DNA of 61,891 nucleotides from an uncultured Bacteroidota bacterium (GTDB lineage: Bacteria; Bacteroidota; Bacteroidia; AKYH767-A; JABDAW01): positions 1 to 61,891 of the forward strand of contig CAIMUP010000037.1 in NCBI GenBank assembly GCA_903844645.1, in the 5' to 3' direction. A program made the translations under genes and the position numbers. The notes beneath the pieces were generated by a model. The model was given only the letters and a program-made list of their open reading frames with translations. It searched no databases and was not told the origin of the DNA. This document shows positions 8,334 through 17,223 of the stretch, piece after piece. Positions within the stretch are counted from its first letter, which is position 1; each line of letters starts with the position of its first letter.

Positions 8334-9718
8334 CTATTGATTGCAAAATTAGAATAATATCTTTTCAGGAAACTTATCCCGGGAAAGTAAACAGAGATAA
8401 TATTCAGCTTCCGTTTGATGGATATTACAGCCATAAAATTCCACAAAATAACTGTGATAGAATTCGCGATGGCTGCCCCAAGAACTCCCATGGTAGGGAT
8501 AAAGAGCATACAGAGGATGATATTCATGAAACTGGTGAAAAGGATAATATTTTGATAGATTCTTTGATAGCCAGTCATGATTAAAAGGTAGCCTACTGAC
8601 CCTGAAATGATTCCAAGAAACTGCCCTACGGTCATAATAATTAATGGAATGCTGCCTATTACAAATGCCTTCCCAAAGAATCGTAAAACCAATTCAGGAA
8701 ATAAACAAAAAGCTATCAACACAGGTAGTGATGAAAAGAATATCATTTGCGTAGATTTCGTTACGAATCGTTGGAAGCCGTGCATATCTCCTTTGGTGAA
8801 TAACTCGGAGAATTTAGGGGCTGAAATACTATTTATTGCCAGCAGGAAAATACTCGAAATAGAGGATATTCTTTGGATGGTATTAAACACCCCTACATCT
8901 ACATCGGTACCATAAATGCCGAGGATGAAAGTAGCCGTCCAGTTTTGGATGAAAAAGATGGAGCTGGCGAGCAGCATAGGCATCGAAACGCTTAATAATT
9001 CCCCATAAGGGATGACATGAGTAACTTTTACTTTGAAGAATTTACTGGTCCGTAGCCATACAATCATGCTTAGAAAAAAGGTCAATAAAACCGACACATT
9101 TTGTGCCATAACGGTGGTGGAATTACAATAAATCTTGGGAATAAACTTTCCTCCAAAATAAACCAATGCTCCAAGCATAATCAAGGCACTGAAAAGATAC
9201 AAGGCTACCGAATTAAAGAACATAAACAGCCCTACTTTTTTTAAGCCTCGTAAACATTCAAAGTTGAGATAAGTCAATGCCAGCGGGGTTACCAAGAAGC
9301 CTTGCACGCGGATAAACTCTTCCAAATAAGCTTTATGAAATACATTATTCGCCAAAATAGGAGCAATAAAATACAGCAAAATTCCCAGCGGAATAGACAC
9401 CGAAAGGATGACCATAAAGGCTTTCACATAAATCTCTTTGACCAATTCCGGCTTGTTTTGAGAATGATATTGGGCAATGAATTTCAAGCTCGCCGTTTCG
9501 ACCCCTACTTTGCCTATGATATTTGCAAAATTCAGGATGACAAACACCAGCGACGTAACGCCCAAAGCATCGGCACCGTAATATCTCGTCGTGATGATGG
9601 TCGCCATAAAAGCAATCACCGTGCCCAGCACTTTCACGCCGAAAGAAAGGATGCTGCCCTGCAACAACTCCTTAAAATGAATATCGTACTTTAATAAATG
9701 TTTAAATTTTCTAATCAT
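8330..9718 (-). CDS. Polysaccharide flippase (Wzx-type, MOP superfamily)
   Basis: A membrane protein with about twelve to fourteen hydrophobic segments. The N-terminal half has GSILSFGVKVLGTVIAF and TRYYGADALGVTSL, the hallmark of the polysaccharide synthase/flippase (MOP) family. It moves undecaprenyl-linked repeat units across the inner membrane. The frame is open upstream to 9772, but a TATCTTTG promoter box at 9750-9757 lies downstream of those earlier ATGs. The ATG at 9718, giving 462 residues beginning MIRKFKHLLKYD, is therefore the probable start. It is the first gene of the minus-strand cluster that runs to 2996. Confidence 0.87.
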   Translation of the reverse strand: MIRKFKHLLKYDIHFKELLQGSILSFGVKVLGTVIAFMATIITTRYYGADALGVTSLVFVILNFANIIGKVGVETASLKFIAQYHSQNKPELVKEIYVKAFMVILSVSIPLGILLYFIAPILANNVFHKAYLEEFIRVQGFLVTPLALTYLNFECLRGLKKVGLFMFFNSVALYLFSALIMLGALVYFGGKFIPKIYCNSTTVMAQNVSVLLTFFLSMIVWLRTSKFFKVKVTHVIPYGELLSVSMPMLLASSIFFIQNWTATFILGIYGTDVDVGVFNTIQRISSISSIFLLAINSISAPKFSELFTKGDMHGFQRFVTKSTQMIFFSSLPVLIAFCLFPELVLRFFGKAFVIGSIPLIIMTVGQFLGIISGSVGYLLIMTGYQRIYQNIILFTSFMNIILCMLFIPTMGVLGAAIANSITVILWNFMAVISIKRKLNIISVYFPGISFLKRYYSNFAINS

Positions 9719-9749
9719 CAGCCCGTCGCGCAACCTTTTTTTGAGGGCG

Positions 9750-9757
9750 CAAAGATA
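9750..9757 (-). promoter_or_regulatory. TAnnTTTG promoter box of the polysaccharide cluster
   Basis: TATCTTTG on the minus strand matches the Bacteroidota -7 element. I do not see a clear TTG at the usual distance. It fixes the flippase start at 9718 because transcription would begin around 9743, after the two upstream in-frame ATGs. Confidence 0.55.
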
Positions 9758-9890
9758 ATTCATTTTGGGCATCTTTAACTAATGCCCCGCAAAAGCAATA
9801 AACTTAGCCACCTTGTCCAAGATAAAAGAGCCTATTATTATCGAAAGGATATTACACATAGATAAAGAAAAATTTTAGGATTCATTGTTA

Positions 9891-10121
9891 GAAACTGTGC
9901 TACCGTTTTCGGAAACCGTGTTGCCGTTTTCAGAAAACGGGATGTCCTTTTCAGAAAACGGGATGTCCTTTTCAGAAAACGGGATGTCCTTTTTGGAAAA
10001 CGGGATGTCCTTTTCAGAAAACGGGATGTCCTTTTCGGAAAACGGGATGTCCTTTTCGGAAAACGGGATGTCGTTTTCAGAAAACGGGATGTCCTTTTCA
10101 GAAAACGGGATGTCCTTTTCA
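9891..10121. repeat. Array 2: eleven 21-bp units
   Basis: Exactly 231 bases, eleven contiguous units with no spacers. Most units read GAAAACGGGATGTCC followed by TTTTCA or TTTTCG. The first two (9891-9932) are diverged at the same length: GAAACTGTGCTACCG and GAAACCGTGTTGCCG, then TTTTC. Arms GAAAA and TTTTC flank the CGGGATGTCC core. The array lies in the divergent gap between the flippase (start 9718) and the gene at 10402. Both strands are open through it because 21 bases are seven codons. Confidence 0.95.
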
Positions 10122-10148
10122 AGGTTTTTAGGGTCGTTTTAGGGGTAT

Positions 10149-10202
10149 TTAACGATAGAAACAGGGCTTCCGCCCAATTAAATACAGGGTTTCTATTGTT
10201 AA
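10149..10202. repeat. 14-bp inverted repeat beside array 2
   Basis: TTAACGATAGAAAC at 10149-10162 and GTTTCTATTGTTAA at 10189-10202 are reverse complements except for one base, separated by 26 bases. They could form a cruciform or an RNA hairpin. The inner flanks (AGGG and CAGG) extend it weakly. There is no T-tract, so a terminator is not obvious. The rest of the gap to 10334 shows nothing recognisable. Confidence 0.6.
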
Positions 10203-10334
10203 TTTCAGAATTCATGGGGAATTTCGAGGTATCCTCCGTGCCCTCCTCCATGCCCTCTTATGTTCCCTTTCAAATTGGTTTTGATCCATCCCTCAAACCC
10301 ATTATTTCTGGTTTTATGCTTTCGATTTCATCTT

Positions 10335-10362
10335 TTGCATGCGATAACTCATCTTAATTTTG
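10335..10362 (+). promoter_or_regulatory. TTG-N17-TAnnTTTG promoter of the MpaB-like gene
   Basis: TTG at 10335-10337, then 17 bases, then TAATTTTG at 10355-10362. This is the Bacteroidota housekeeping promoter layout. The start codon is at 10402, giving a leader of about 33 bases. Confidence 0.65.
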
Positions 10363-10401
10363 TATAATTGCAGCCTTAATAACCATTAAATAGATACTAC
10401 C

Positions 10402-11814
10402 ATGAGTAATTACCCACCCCTGAATTGGAGCGACGAAGAGTTCGAATCCTGGCGTTATAAACAAGATGATTATGCCGATAAAGTTGCCGAAGCAATCATG
10501 CACTCGCCCCACCATATCGAGGTCTATCAGGCACTCGGCAATATTCAGAAAAACAGCGATCCGGTAGATATTAAAATCTTCGATTTGCCCCAACATAAGG
10601 GCAGAGAATTGGGTAAGGACCACGAGGATTTGGTGGCTATCTTGGATGAATATTTTTCTAATAAAGTACATTTTGAATTCACTGATGAACAAAGAAAAGT
10701 AATCACCAAAGCCAGTGAATTCTATTCAGGACGAATCAGCGATTGTACCCTCGCCCTCGCAGTTCGTAGTTTGTTAAAACAATATGCCGCCTTCAAAGCG
10801 ACGAATGTATTGGTCTTCACCAAGCTGCTTACCCAATATCCGCATCGGAGAATATTAGAGACCATGCAATTCGTGATGGATGTCATGGACCCTAAAGGCA
10901 TGGAGCCAGATGGTTATGCTATTCGTTCCATCCAAAAGCTGCGCTTGGTTCATGCCATGATTCGTTGCCGGATTAAGCACGGAGGCTATGATGTAAGCAC
11001 CTTCGGGGAGTTTAATTCCAAAGAATGGGGCTTAGCAATTAATCAACAAGATATGATCCTCGCCATCCATACCTTTAGTATAGAAGTTATTGATGGATTA
11101 AAGGCAAACGATGAAATGATGACCGATGACGATATTGAGAATTTCTATGTCTGTTGGCATTATTATGCCCGTGCTTTGGGTGTGATGGATGAAATAAACC
11201 CAACCACTTATGCCGATGGAAAAGCATTGCAAGAAAGGATCTACAAGAGCCAGTTTACCGACCCAAACCCAAACGGACCGATGCTTGCCGAGCCGTTGAT
11301 TACCTTCTTGCAAGAGATTATGCCCTTCCGCCCAAAGCTCGCTGATATATATGCCGTCATCAAGATGTATAATGACGAAAAAGATTACGAACCCATCTTT
11401 CAAAACATCCTGAAGATCCCTTTGAATACCGCGAATGACCACCTCCTTACCTTCATGCGGGATGCCGATAAACTGATGCATGGTATTCTTTTCCTGAAGT
11501 ATTTGTTTACTCCGAATCATAAGAAAAAATCTATGTACAATGCCATGGTGATGACACAATACAACCTTCTGGATAAGGTCGTGAATGTAGAGAAAACATG
11601 GGGCGACAAGCACTTCCGCGTTGCTGATGGTTTCGGCGATGCCTTTGCCAAAGAAGATGCAAAGAAAACCGAAGACCGTCCGAGTTTCTTCGTTTGGGTT
11701 ATTCATCGTATCTTCTTTAAAGATGACCATGCGAAGGAGAAAACCTTTATCCATAAAATGTTTGATGCGGTGTTTATGCACCAAGAGAAAAATCAGGACG
11801 AGTATTTGAAATAA
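10402..11814 (+). CDS. MpaB/rubber-oxygenase-like (Lcp superfamily) protein
   Basis: A 470-residue protein without a signal peptide. The central region contains ALAVRSLLKQYAAFKATNVL (119-138), the helix RSIQKLRLVHAMIRCRI (175-191) and EWGLAINQQDMILAIHTFS (208-226). That order is characteristic of the oxygenase MpaB/MpaB'/latex-clearing-protein catalytic domain (PF09995, also DUF2236). In Lcp the histidine of the LxHAxxR helix is the axial haem ligand; here it is His184. It is cytoplasmic, unlike secreted rubber oxygenases, so a terpenoid or lipid substrate is more likely; that is inference. It probably forms an operon with the methyltransferase 23 bases downstream. Confidence 0.7.
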   Translation: MSNYPPLNWSDEEFESWRYKQDDYADKVAEAIMHSPHHIEVYQALGNIQKNSDPVDIKIFDLPQHKGRELGKDHEDLVAILDEYFSNKVHFEFTDEQRKVITKASEFYSGRISDCTLALAVRSLLKQYAAFKATNVLVFTKLLTQYPHRRILETMQFVMDVMDPKGMEPDGYAIRSIQKLRLVHAMIRCRIKHGGYDVSTFGEFNSKEWGLAINQQDMILAIHTFSIEVIDGLKANDEMMTDDDIENFYVCWHYYARALGVMDEINPTTYADGKALQERIYKSQFTDPNPNGPMLAEPLITFLQEIMPFRPKLADIYAVIKMYNDEKDYEPIFQNILKIPLNTANDHLLTFMRDADKLMHGILFLKYLFTPNHKKKSMYNAMVMTQYNLLDKVVNVEKTWGDKHFRVADGFGDAFAKEDAKKTEDRPSFFVWVIHRIFFKDDHAKEKTFIHKMFDAVFMHQEKNQDEYLK

Positions 11815-11837
11815 CGATACCTGCATCCTGATATAAG

Positions 11838-12689
11838 ATGGAGAAAGCTATCACAGAACAAGATATTATTAACTACTACGACGACTGCCAGATAGATTAC
11901 GAATTAGTCTGGCATCTCAAGTCGCGAATGGCGATGCACTACGGCTATTGGGATGCCGATACGAAGAACTTACGCCAGTCATTAACCAATATGAATACCA
12001 AGCTGGCTGCCGTAGTTGGGATTACGAAAAACGATTACATATTAGATGCCGGATGTGGCGTCGGCGGATCCTCAATCTTCCTCGCGAAGCAATTCGGATG
12101 CAGGGTAAAGGGCATTACATTAAGTGCCAAGCAGGTGGCAACTGCGAGGGCGAATGCTAAGGATAATAAGGCATCGGATAAGGCAGAATTCGAGGTTGCG
12201 AACTTCACCGCGACGGGCTTTCCTGATGAATCTTTCGACGTTGTATGGGCGATTGAAAGCGTTTGTCATGTTGCGGAGAAGGCTGATTTCTTAATCGAAG
12301 CCCATCGAATTCTGAAGAAGGGAGGACGGTTGATTCTTGCCGATTTTTTTTCCAATTCAGCCCATCATTCATTGGATAAAAACAATCTTCTAAGCAAATG
12401 GGCGACCACTTGGGCGGTGCCGGAGTTTGAATTCATCGAATCGTTCGGGAAAAAAACCAAAGCCGCGGGCTTCCATTCCACAGAGACCCTCGATGCTACC
12501 GAAAACATTACGCCCTCTGCCTGGCGGTTGTATCTCGCTTTTTATCCAGGCATCATTTGCCACGCATTCCTAAGGATGATAGGGGCGAGAAACCGGATTC
12601 AATCGGCAAACGTGTGGTCCACTTATTACCAGTACAAGAGTTTAAAGCGAGGCTTGTGGAGTTACCGCATCGTTTTAGCCAAGAAATAG
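11838..12689 (+). CDS. SAM-dependent methyltransferase (tocopherol/CFA-synthase-like)
   Basis: A 283-residue methyltransferase. Motif I is YILDAGCGVGGSSIFLA at 67-83, followed by VKGITLSAKQVATAR (90-104) and FDVVWAIESVCHVAEK (133-148), close to small-molecule C-, O- or N-methyltransferases such as gamma-tocopherol or phosphoethanolamine types. The N-terminal segment ELVWHLKSRMAMHYGYWD resembles that subgroup. With the MpaB-like gene directly upstream it suggests a two-step modification of a lipid-soluble compound, which is speculative. The stop codon overlaps the left arm of a long inverted repeat. Confidence 0.8.
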   Translation: MEKAITEQDIINYYDDCQIDYELVWHLKSRMAMHYGYWDADTKNLRQSLTNMNTKLAAVVGITKNDYILDAGCGVGGSSIFLAKQFGCRVKGITLSAKQVATARANAKDNKASDKAEFEVANFTATGFPDESFDVVWAIESVCHVAEKADFLIEAHRILKKGGRLILADFFSNSAHHSLDKNNLLSKWATTWAVPEFEFIESFGKKTKAAGFHSTETLDATENITPSAWRLYLAFYPGIICHAFLRMIGARNRIQSANVWSTYYQYKSLKRGLWSYRIVLAKK

Positions 12690-12841
12690 CGGCATCCTTT
12701 TCTTATTAATCCTTTTTTGAGGGATGAAAGGTTTTTACCATCAATTCACCTCTTTTCACCAAAACAGCCTCTATAATGTCTGCCATTTTCTTAGTATTTC
12801 TTAGTTATAAATTCTTATTTCTATTGTAAAAAGGATGCCGC
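12689..12841. repeat. Perfect 13-bp inverted repeat spanning the methyltransferase-array 3 gap
   Basis: GCGGCATCCTTTT at 12689-12701 is perfectly complementary to AAAAGGATGCCGC at 12829-12841, with 127 bases between. The left arm starts on the last base of the methyltransferase stop codon. The right arm ends five bases before array 3. The interior is T-rich and shows no gene. Confidence 0.7.
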
Positions 12842-12845
12842 AAAG

Positions 12846-13033
12846 GCGATTCATTGGTAAATCGAAGCGATTCATTGGTAAATCGCTTCGATTCATTGAC
12901 AAGTCTCGGCGATTCATTGATAAATCGAAGCGATTCATTGACAAGTCTCGGCGATTCATTGATGAATCGAAGCGATTCATTGACAAGTCTCGGCGATTTA
13001 TTGATGAATCGCTTCGATTTACCAATGAATCGC
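12846..13033. repeat. Array 3: nine 21-bp units with inverted ends
   Basis: This lies in the convergent gap between the methyltransferase and hldD. Units begin GATTCATTG and end in one of three variants: GAAGC, CTTCG-type or CTCGGC. From 12890 the variants alternate. The last unit (13016-13033), GATTTACCAATGAATCGC, is the reverse complement of the first (GCGATTCATTGGTAAATC), so the whole array is bracketed by inverted copies. The centres AATCGAAGCGATT and AATCGCTTCGATT are reverse complements of each other. Open frames on both strands across it are spurious. Confidence 0.95.
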
Positions 13034-13110
13034 ATTTTCTAAGGTTTATGGCGGCTGTTGCCGGTTTTAATTCAGAGTTAATTTCATTTTGAGGGCTGCA
13101 AATCCCTACA

Positions 13111-14076
13111 TTAAAAGTGCCTTTTCGGGATAAGATACTCCTCGAGGTAGTCCTCAATACCCTCTTCCAAAGAATAAAACGAGTCGGTACAACCAATGCT
13201 TTTCAACTTCTCCATCTTGGCTTGGGTATAATATTGATACTTGTCGCGAATGTCCTCCGGCGTATCAATATATTCAATTTGCGGCTGCCGGCTTATGGTT
13301 TTATAAATCGCTTTCGCAAGGTCGTTGAAGGAACGCGCCTCGCCAGTTCCGAGATTGTACAAGCCCGAATGGTTGCGATGATTCATCATAAAGAAACAGA
13401 CATTGACGACATCTTTTACATAAATAAAATCGCGCAATTGCATACCATTTTTATAGTCAGGATGGTGCGAACGAAACAACTTCATCTTACCCGTTTCCGT
13501 GATCTGATTATAGGCATGATAAATCACCGAAGCCATCCTTTCTTTGTGATATTCATTCGGTCCATAGACATTAAAGAACTTCAACCCCACCCAAAAATAC
13601 GGCTTCTTTTCCTGATGAACAGCCCACTTATCAAATTCGTTTTTTGATTCCCCATAAGGATTCAGAGGCTTTAATTTATCAAGCAATGCTTCATCATCAT
13701 CATAACCGAACTCCCCACCACCATACGTCGCAGCCGAAGAAGCATACACCAAAGGGAGACCAAATTCGACACAAATATTCCAGATGGCTTTGGAATAATT
13801 AAGGTTCAGTTTGTTGAAGATCTCCACATCGAATTCGGTAGTATCCGTCCTCGCCCCGATGTGAAAAACGAACTGCACCATCTTATGATTCTCCCTCAAC
13901 CACGGAATAAATTCCTCCCGATCTATCTTCGCAGCGAAAGTTTTATTGTTCAGATTCTTGTTCTTTTCAACATCACTGAAATCATCCACCAGGATAATAT
14001 CCATAAAGCCTTCGTCATTTAATTTCTTCACCAAACAGCTCCCAATGAAGCCCGCAGCACCAGTTACAATAATCAT
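13111..14076 (-). CDS. hldD: ADP-L-glycero-D-manno-heptose 6-epimerase
   Basis: A 321-residue extended short-chain dehydrogenase. The NAD(P) loop is VTGAAGFIGSCLV at 4-16; YASSAATYG at 111-119 and YGESKNEFD at 141-149 supply the catalytic Ser/Tyr/Lys group (Tyr141, Lys145). FHIGARTDTTE at 71-81 is characteristic of the HldD/RfaD branch over generic UDP-sugar epimerases. It converts ADP-D-glycero- to ADP-L-glycero-manno-heptose for the LPS inner core, in the cytosol. It starts six bases after mqnD and ends the mltD-like/mqnD/hldD operon. Confidence 0.9.
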   Translation of the reverse strand: MIIVTGAAGFIGSCLVKKLNDEGFMDIILVDDFSDVEKNKNLNNKTFAAKIDREEFIPWLRENHKMVQFVFHIGARTDTTEFDVEIFNKLNLNYSKAIWNICVEFGLPLVYASSAATYGGGEFGYDDDEALLDKLKPLNPYGESKNEFDKWAVHQEKKPYFWVGLKFFNVYGPNEYHKERMASVIYHAYNQITETGKMKLFRSHHPDYKNGMQLRDFIYVKDVVNVCFFMMNHRNHSGLYNLGTGEARSFNDLAKAIYKTISRQPQIEYIDTPEDIRDKYQYYTQAKMEKLKSIGCTDSFYSLEEGIEDYLEEYLIPKRHF

Positions 14077-14082
14077 GATTGT

Positions 14083-14922
14083 TTATATTTTGATAAAAAA
14101 TTCACCCCTAATTATAGGTATAATTTTAGTAATCATCCCGGACGCTAATAACAATGTAATAGCCCCTCTTCCTTTTTTCCCAAGGTCTATGGAATAATTA
14201 TTTACATATAATTCGATATGCTTCCTCATCACCTCCTCATCCATTTCCTGCGAATGTTTCTTAATAAAATCCATGCTCGAATCAGGATTCGCAAAGGCAA
14301 ACTCAACGCTTTGTCTTATAATTCTGTTAACCTTCTGTTGGATGTCATTAGGAATGTTTCTCTTTACAACAATGCCCCCCAAAGGAATCGGATGTTGATA
14401 TTTCGTTTCATAAAATTCACCAAGGTCAATGATCTTATGCAAGCCTTTTACCTGATAAGTAAAACGATTCTCATGGATAATAACTCCCGCATCAACCGTA
14501 CCATTCAAGACAGCTTCTTCGATATCAGAGAATACCATTTCAACTTTATTCTTTGCATTCGGAGCATACAAACCCAGCAACAAATTAGCTGTGGTGTATT
14601 TCCCAGGAATAGCAATCTTGAAATCATCAATGTTTGGAATGGCGTTGGAACAATCCTTCTTAGAAATCAATAAAGGTCCGCAGTTATTTCCTAAAGCACT
14701 CCCTGAATTTAATAAAACATACTCATTAGCTACATATGCAAAGGCATGAAAACTCAATTTGGTAATATCCAATTCGCCTGAAAAAGCTCGTTGATTTAAG
14801 TCCTCAACATCAGTCATTACCGGCTCAAATTCCAAACCTTCTGTATCAATCTTATCATGAATCATTGCATCAAAAATGAAGCAATCATTGGGACAGGGAG
14901 AGAAGCCTAAAGAGTATTTCAT
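14083..14922 (-). CDS. mqnD: 1,4-dihydroxy-6-naphthoate synthase (futalosine pathway)
   Basis: A 279-residue MqnA/MqnD-type periplasmic-binding-fold enzyme. The N-terminus LGFSPCPNDCFIFDAMI, the TDVEDLNQRAFSGELDITKLS segment split around residue 40, and GVIIHENRF near residue 157 fit MqnD, which converts cyclic dehypoxanthine futalosine to 1,4-dihydroxy-6-naphthoate for menaquinone. This indicates menaquinone synthesis through the futalosine route. The start codon directly follows the stop of the lytic transglycosylase gene. Confidence 0.9.
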   Translation of the reverse strand: MKYSLGFSPCPNDCFIFDAMIHDKIDTEGLEFEPVMTDVEDLNQRAFSGELDITKLSFHAFAYVANEYVLLNSGSALGNNCGPLLISKKDCSNAIPNIDDFKIAIPGKYTTANLLLGLYAPNAKNKVEMVFSDIEEAVLNGTVDAGVIIHENRFTYQVKGLHKIIDLGEFYETKYQHPIPLGGIVVKRNIPNDIQQKVNRIIRQSVEFAFANPDSSMDFIKKHSQEMDEEVMRKHIELYVNNYSIDLGKKGRGAITLLLASGMITKIIPIIRGEFFIKI

Positions 14923-16518
14923 TTATCCACCAATCTGAACCTTCAATTTGGTTCCGGGAGTGAGGGTAAAGTTGTCGTTCAGTTTATTAATTTCTTTCAG
15001 CTTCTGGACGGTCAAGCCTTGATAACGACGAGCAATATTCCAAAGCGTATCTCCTGGCTGAATAGTGTAGTAGATGTAATTAATCGGAGGAGCAGTTTCC
15101 TTATTTTCAGCAAGGGTTTGCGTAGTGTTTATAGAATCTTTCTTGGCGAACTTTGCTGAATCATTTGGGTTGATGGAATCTCTCGAAAGAGCTATTGAGC
15201 AGGAATCTTTACACACAATATCTTTCTCTACTTTCACCACTTCTTTAGTAACGATACTCAATTTTTGCCCAGGATAAATGGTGTTTCCTTTCAAGTGATT
15301 CCACTTCGTTAAGTCAGCGACGGTGACACCAAACCTACCTGCAATTAATGGTAAACTTTCACCATGCTGAACAGTGTAGGTTTTATCAACTTCTTTGGAT
15401 ACAACATCGAATTTTACATTCGGTTTCAGGGCTTGCTGCTGCGTGTAGGTGCTAACTGTTTCCTGATAGCTTGCCTTCGCGATAGCATCTACATTTGCCA
15501 TGTAGATGCCCACTTTGTTGTATGGCAAGCGCAATTTATAATTCGCATCCAGCGAAGGAATGTACCCCTTTTTATAGATAGGGTTGAGGTATTGCAATTC
15601 ATCCATCGGAACATTGAGGGCTTTGGATAATTGGTTAAAAGTTAAGGGTTTGGTAACGGTTACGGTATCTACCTGGAAGTAGGAGAAGGCTGGCGGTTCT
15701 GCGATAATATTATAATCTGCCGCATAGTTCATCATGTAATTAACGGCAATAAAAGCCGGTACATAAGCTCTGGTTTCGGAGGGTAGATATTTGCTTATTT
15801 CCCAAAAATTATTGCTGCCGCCAGACCGCATAATGGCTCTGTTGACATTGCCTGCACCGCAATTGTAAGCGGCGATTACGAGCAGCCAATCTTTATAAAT
15901 CAGGTACATATCCTTAAAATATTGGCAGGCGGCGACGGTGGCTTTGTATGGGTCGCGGCGTTCATCAATATAGGAAGTTGTTTTTAAGTCATAAAGAATG
16001 CCCGTGGTGTACATAAATTGCCACAATCCGGTCGCTCCGCAACGCGAGCAGGCGATGGGATTCAAAGCCGATTCGACAATGGAAAGGTATTTGAATTCCA
16101 TCGGCAAGCCTTCTTTATCCAGAATTTCTTCAAACATGGGGAAATACAGGTTTGCCAAGCCCATCACTCGCTTCATTAACGGAACTTTGTGGGCGTAGAA
16201 TTCTATGAATTGCTTGACCTGATCATTATAATCCAAGGCGATGGGCGATTGCAATTTTGCGAGGTTGCGCTTGTAAATCGAATCGGAAAACGAACGAAAT
16301 TCATACGGCGCATTGTCCCTGAAGGAAAGGCTCTTTTGGGCATCAATATAATCCGCACGGTTCAGAAAGGTTTGGGCGGTGAGGCTGTCCAGCATTGCCG
16401 AAATCTGATCGTAAGATTTGCCTTGTGTGGAATCATTGGCTTCCGAATATTGGGCACGGGTAATTGTTCCGAGGACCAACATCGGGAGCAGGAGGAGTAT
16501 ATAGATTTTAGTTTTCAT
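14923..16518 (-). CDS. Membrane-bound lytic murein transglycosylase, MltD-like, with two LysM domains
   Basis: A 531-residue exported protein: signal peptide 1-22, SLT goose-type lysozyme domain about 108-235, LysM modules about 379-423 and 485-528. The catalytic Glu is Glu149 in YLSIVESALNP, and the supporting motifs are GATGLWQF (161-168) and AAYNCGAGNV (216-225). It cleaves the MurNAc-GlcNAc bond with anhydro formation. A linker at 430-475 is rich in Ser, Lys and Asp. It is the first gene of the operon with mqnD and hldD. Length and domain order match MltD of Bacteroidota; no lipobox is seen. Confidence 0.9.
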   Translation of the reverse strand: MKTKIYILLLLPMLVLGTITRAQYSEANDSTQGKSYDQISAMLDSLTAQTFLNRADYIDAQKSLSFRDNAPYEFRSFSDSIYKRNLAKLQSPIALDYNDQVKQFIEFYAHKVPLMKRVMGLANLYFPMFEEILDKEGLPMEFKYLSIVESALNPIACSRCGATGLWQFMYTTGILYDLKTTSYIDERRDPYKATVAACQYFKDMYLIYKDWLLVIAAYNCGAGNVNRAIMRSGGSNNFWEISKYLPSETRAYVPAFIAVNYMMNYAADYNIIAEPPAFSYFQVDTVTVTKPLTFNQLSKALNVPMDELQYLNPIYKKGYIPSLDANYKLRLPYNKVGIYMANVDAIAKASYQETVSTYTQQQALKPNVKFDVVSKEVDKTYTVQHGESLPLIAGRFGVTVADLTKWNHLKGNTIYPGQKLSIVTKEVVKVEKDIVCKDSCSIALSRDSINPNDSAKFAKKDSINTTQTLAENKETAPPINYIYYTIQPGDTLWNIARRYQGLTVQKLKEINKLNDNFTLTPGTKLKVQIGG

Positions 16519-16713
16519 CGTCGTTAGCTGTATTATTTAATAACTTTTAAAACGGTACTTTTATTGTCCGAGGCGGCTAAATTACAAAAAAAATGTTCTT
16601 CCATCAAAAACCATCCCCCAGAATCATTAACAAATGATTGTTGAATTTCTCATAATTCATCGAAAAGGACGACCTTAATTCCCATTAAAACATACTTTCG
16701 GGAATCTCCCGAA

Positions 16714-17060
16714 TTACGTACTGCTCCAAATGTCTATATTTGGAATAGTCCGAAAGTACGTTCCATTCCAAATGTTGACATTTGGTATGGTCCGAAAGTA
16801 CATTCCATACCAAATGTCTCCATTTGGAATAGTACGAAAGTACGTTCTACTCCAAATGTTGACATTTGGTATGGTACGAAAGTACGTTCCATTCCAAATG
16901 TCGACATTTGGAATAGTCCGAAAGTACGTTCTGCTCCAAATGTCAACATTTGGAATAGTCCGAAAGTACGTTCTGCTCCAAATGTCTAGATTTGGAATGG
17001 TACGAAAGTACGTTCTGCTCCAAATGTCTATATTTGGAATGGTACGAAAGTACGTACTAT
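16714..17060. repeat. Array 4: eight 42-bp units with palindromic core
   Basis: This lies in the 705-base divergent gap between the transglycosylase and the desaturase. Each 42-base unit consists of GTACGTTC-type sequence, the palindrome CCAAATG-N4-CATTTGG, and TAGTCCGAAA or TGGTACGAAA. The four central bases vary (TTGA, TCGA, TCAA, CTAGA/CTATA types). TTGA at 16776 and TCAA at 16944 are reverse complements, so the centre occurs in both orientations. GTACGAAAGTAC at unit junctions gives a second dyad. The 42-base period equals two 21-base steps. The remainder of the gap (16519-16713, 17061-17152) shows nothing else. Confidence 0.95.
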
Positions 17061-17152
17061 AATTAAAATACATTTCGCCAATAATCCCCAAAAAACAGCC
17101 TATATATATAGGTGTAGGGAATGAAATATGGGAAATGGGCTGCTGGCGATTC

Positions 17153-17180
17153 TTGATTCTTGATAGATTTGCTATCTTTG
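17153..17180 (+). promoter_or_regulatory. TTG-N17-TAnnTTTG promoter of the desaturase
   Basis: TTG at 17153-17155 and TATCTTTG at 17173-17180 with 17 bases between. The start codon at 17224 leaves a leader of about 35 bases. Confidence 0.7.
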
Positions 17181-17223
17181 CAGCCCTGAATTTTGATAGA
17201 TTAATAACAAAAAATTAAATAAA

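Noticed and set aside
9719-9772. Upstream starts of the flippase
   Set aside because: A TATCTTTG promoter box lies downstream of these ATGs, and the added residues are not part of the family.
9885-10142. Open frames through array 2 and the other arrays that would encode heptapeptide-repeat proteins
   Set aside because: A 21-bp period keeps all frames open on both strands. There is no consistent start context, the frame used differs from locus to locus, and decayed arrays contain stops. I treat them as by-products.
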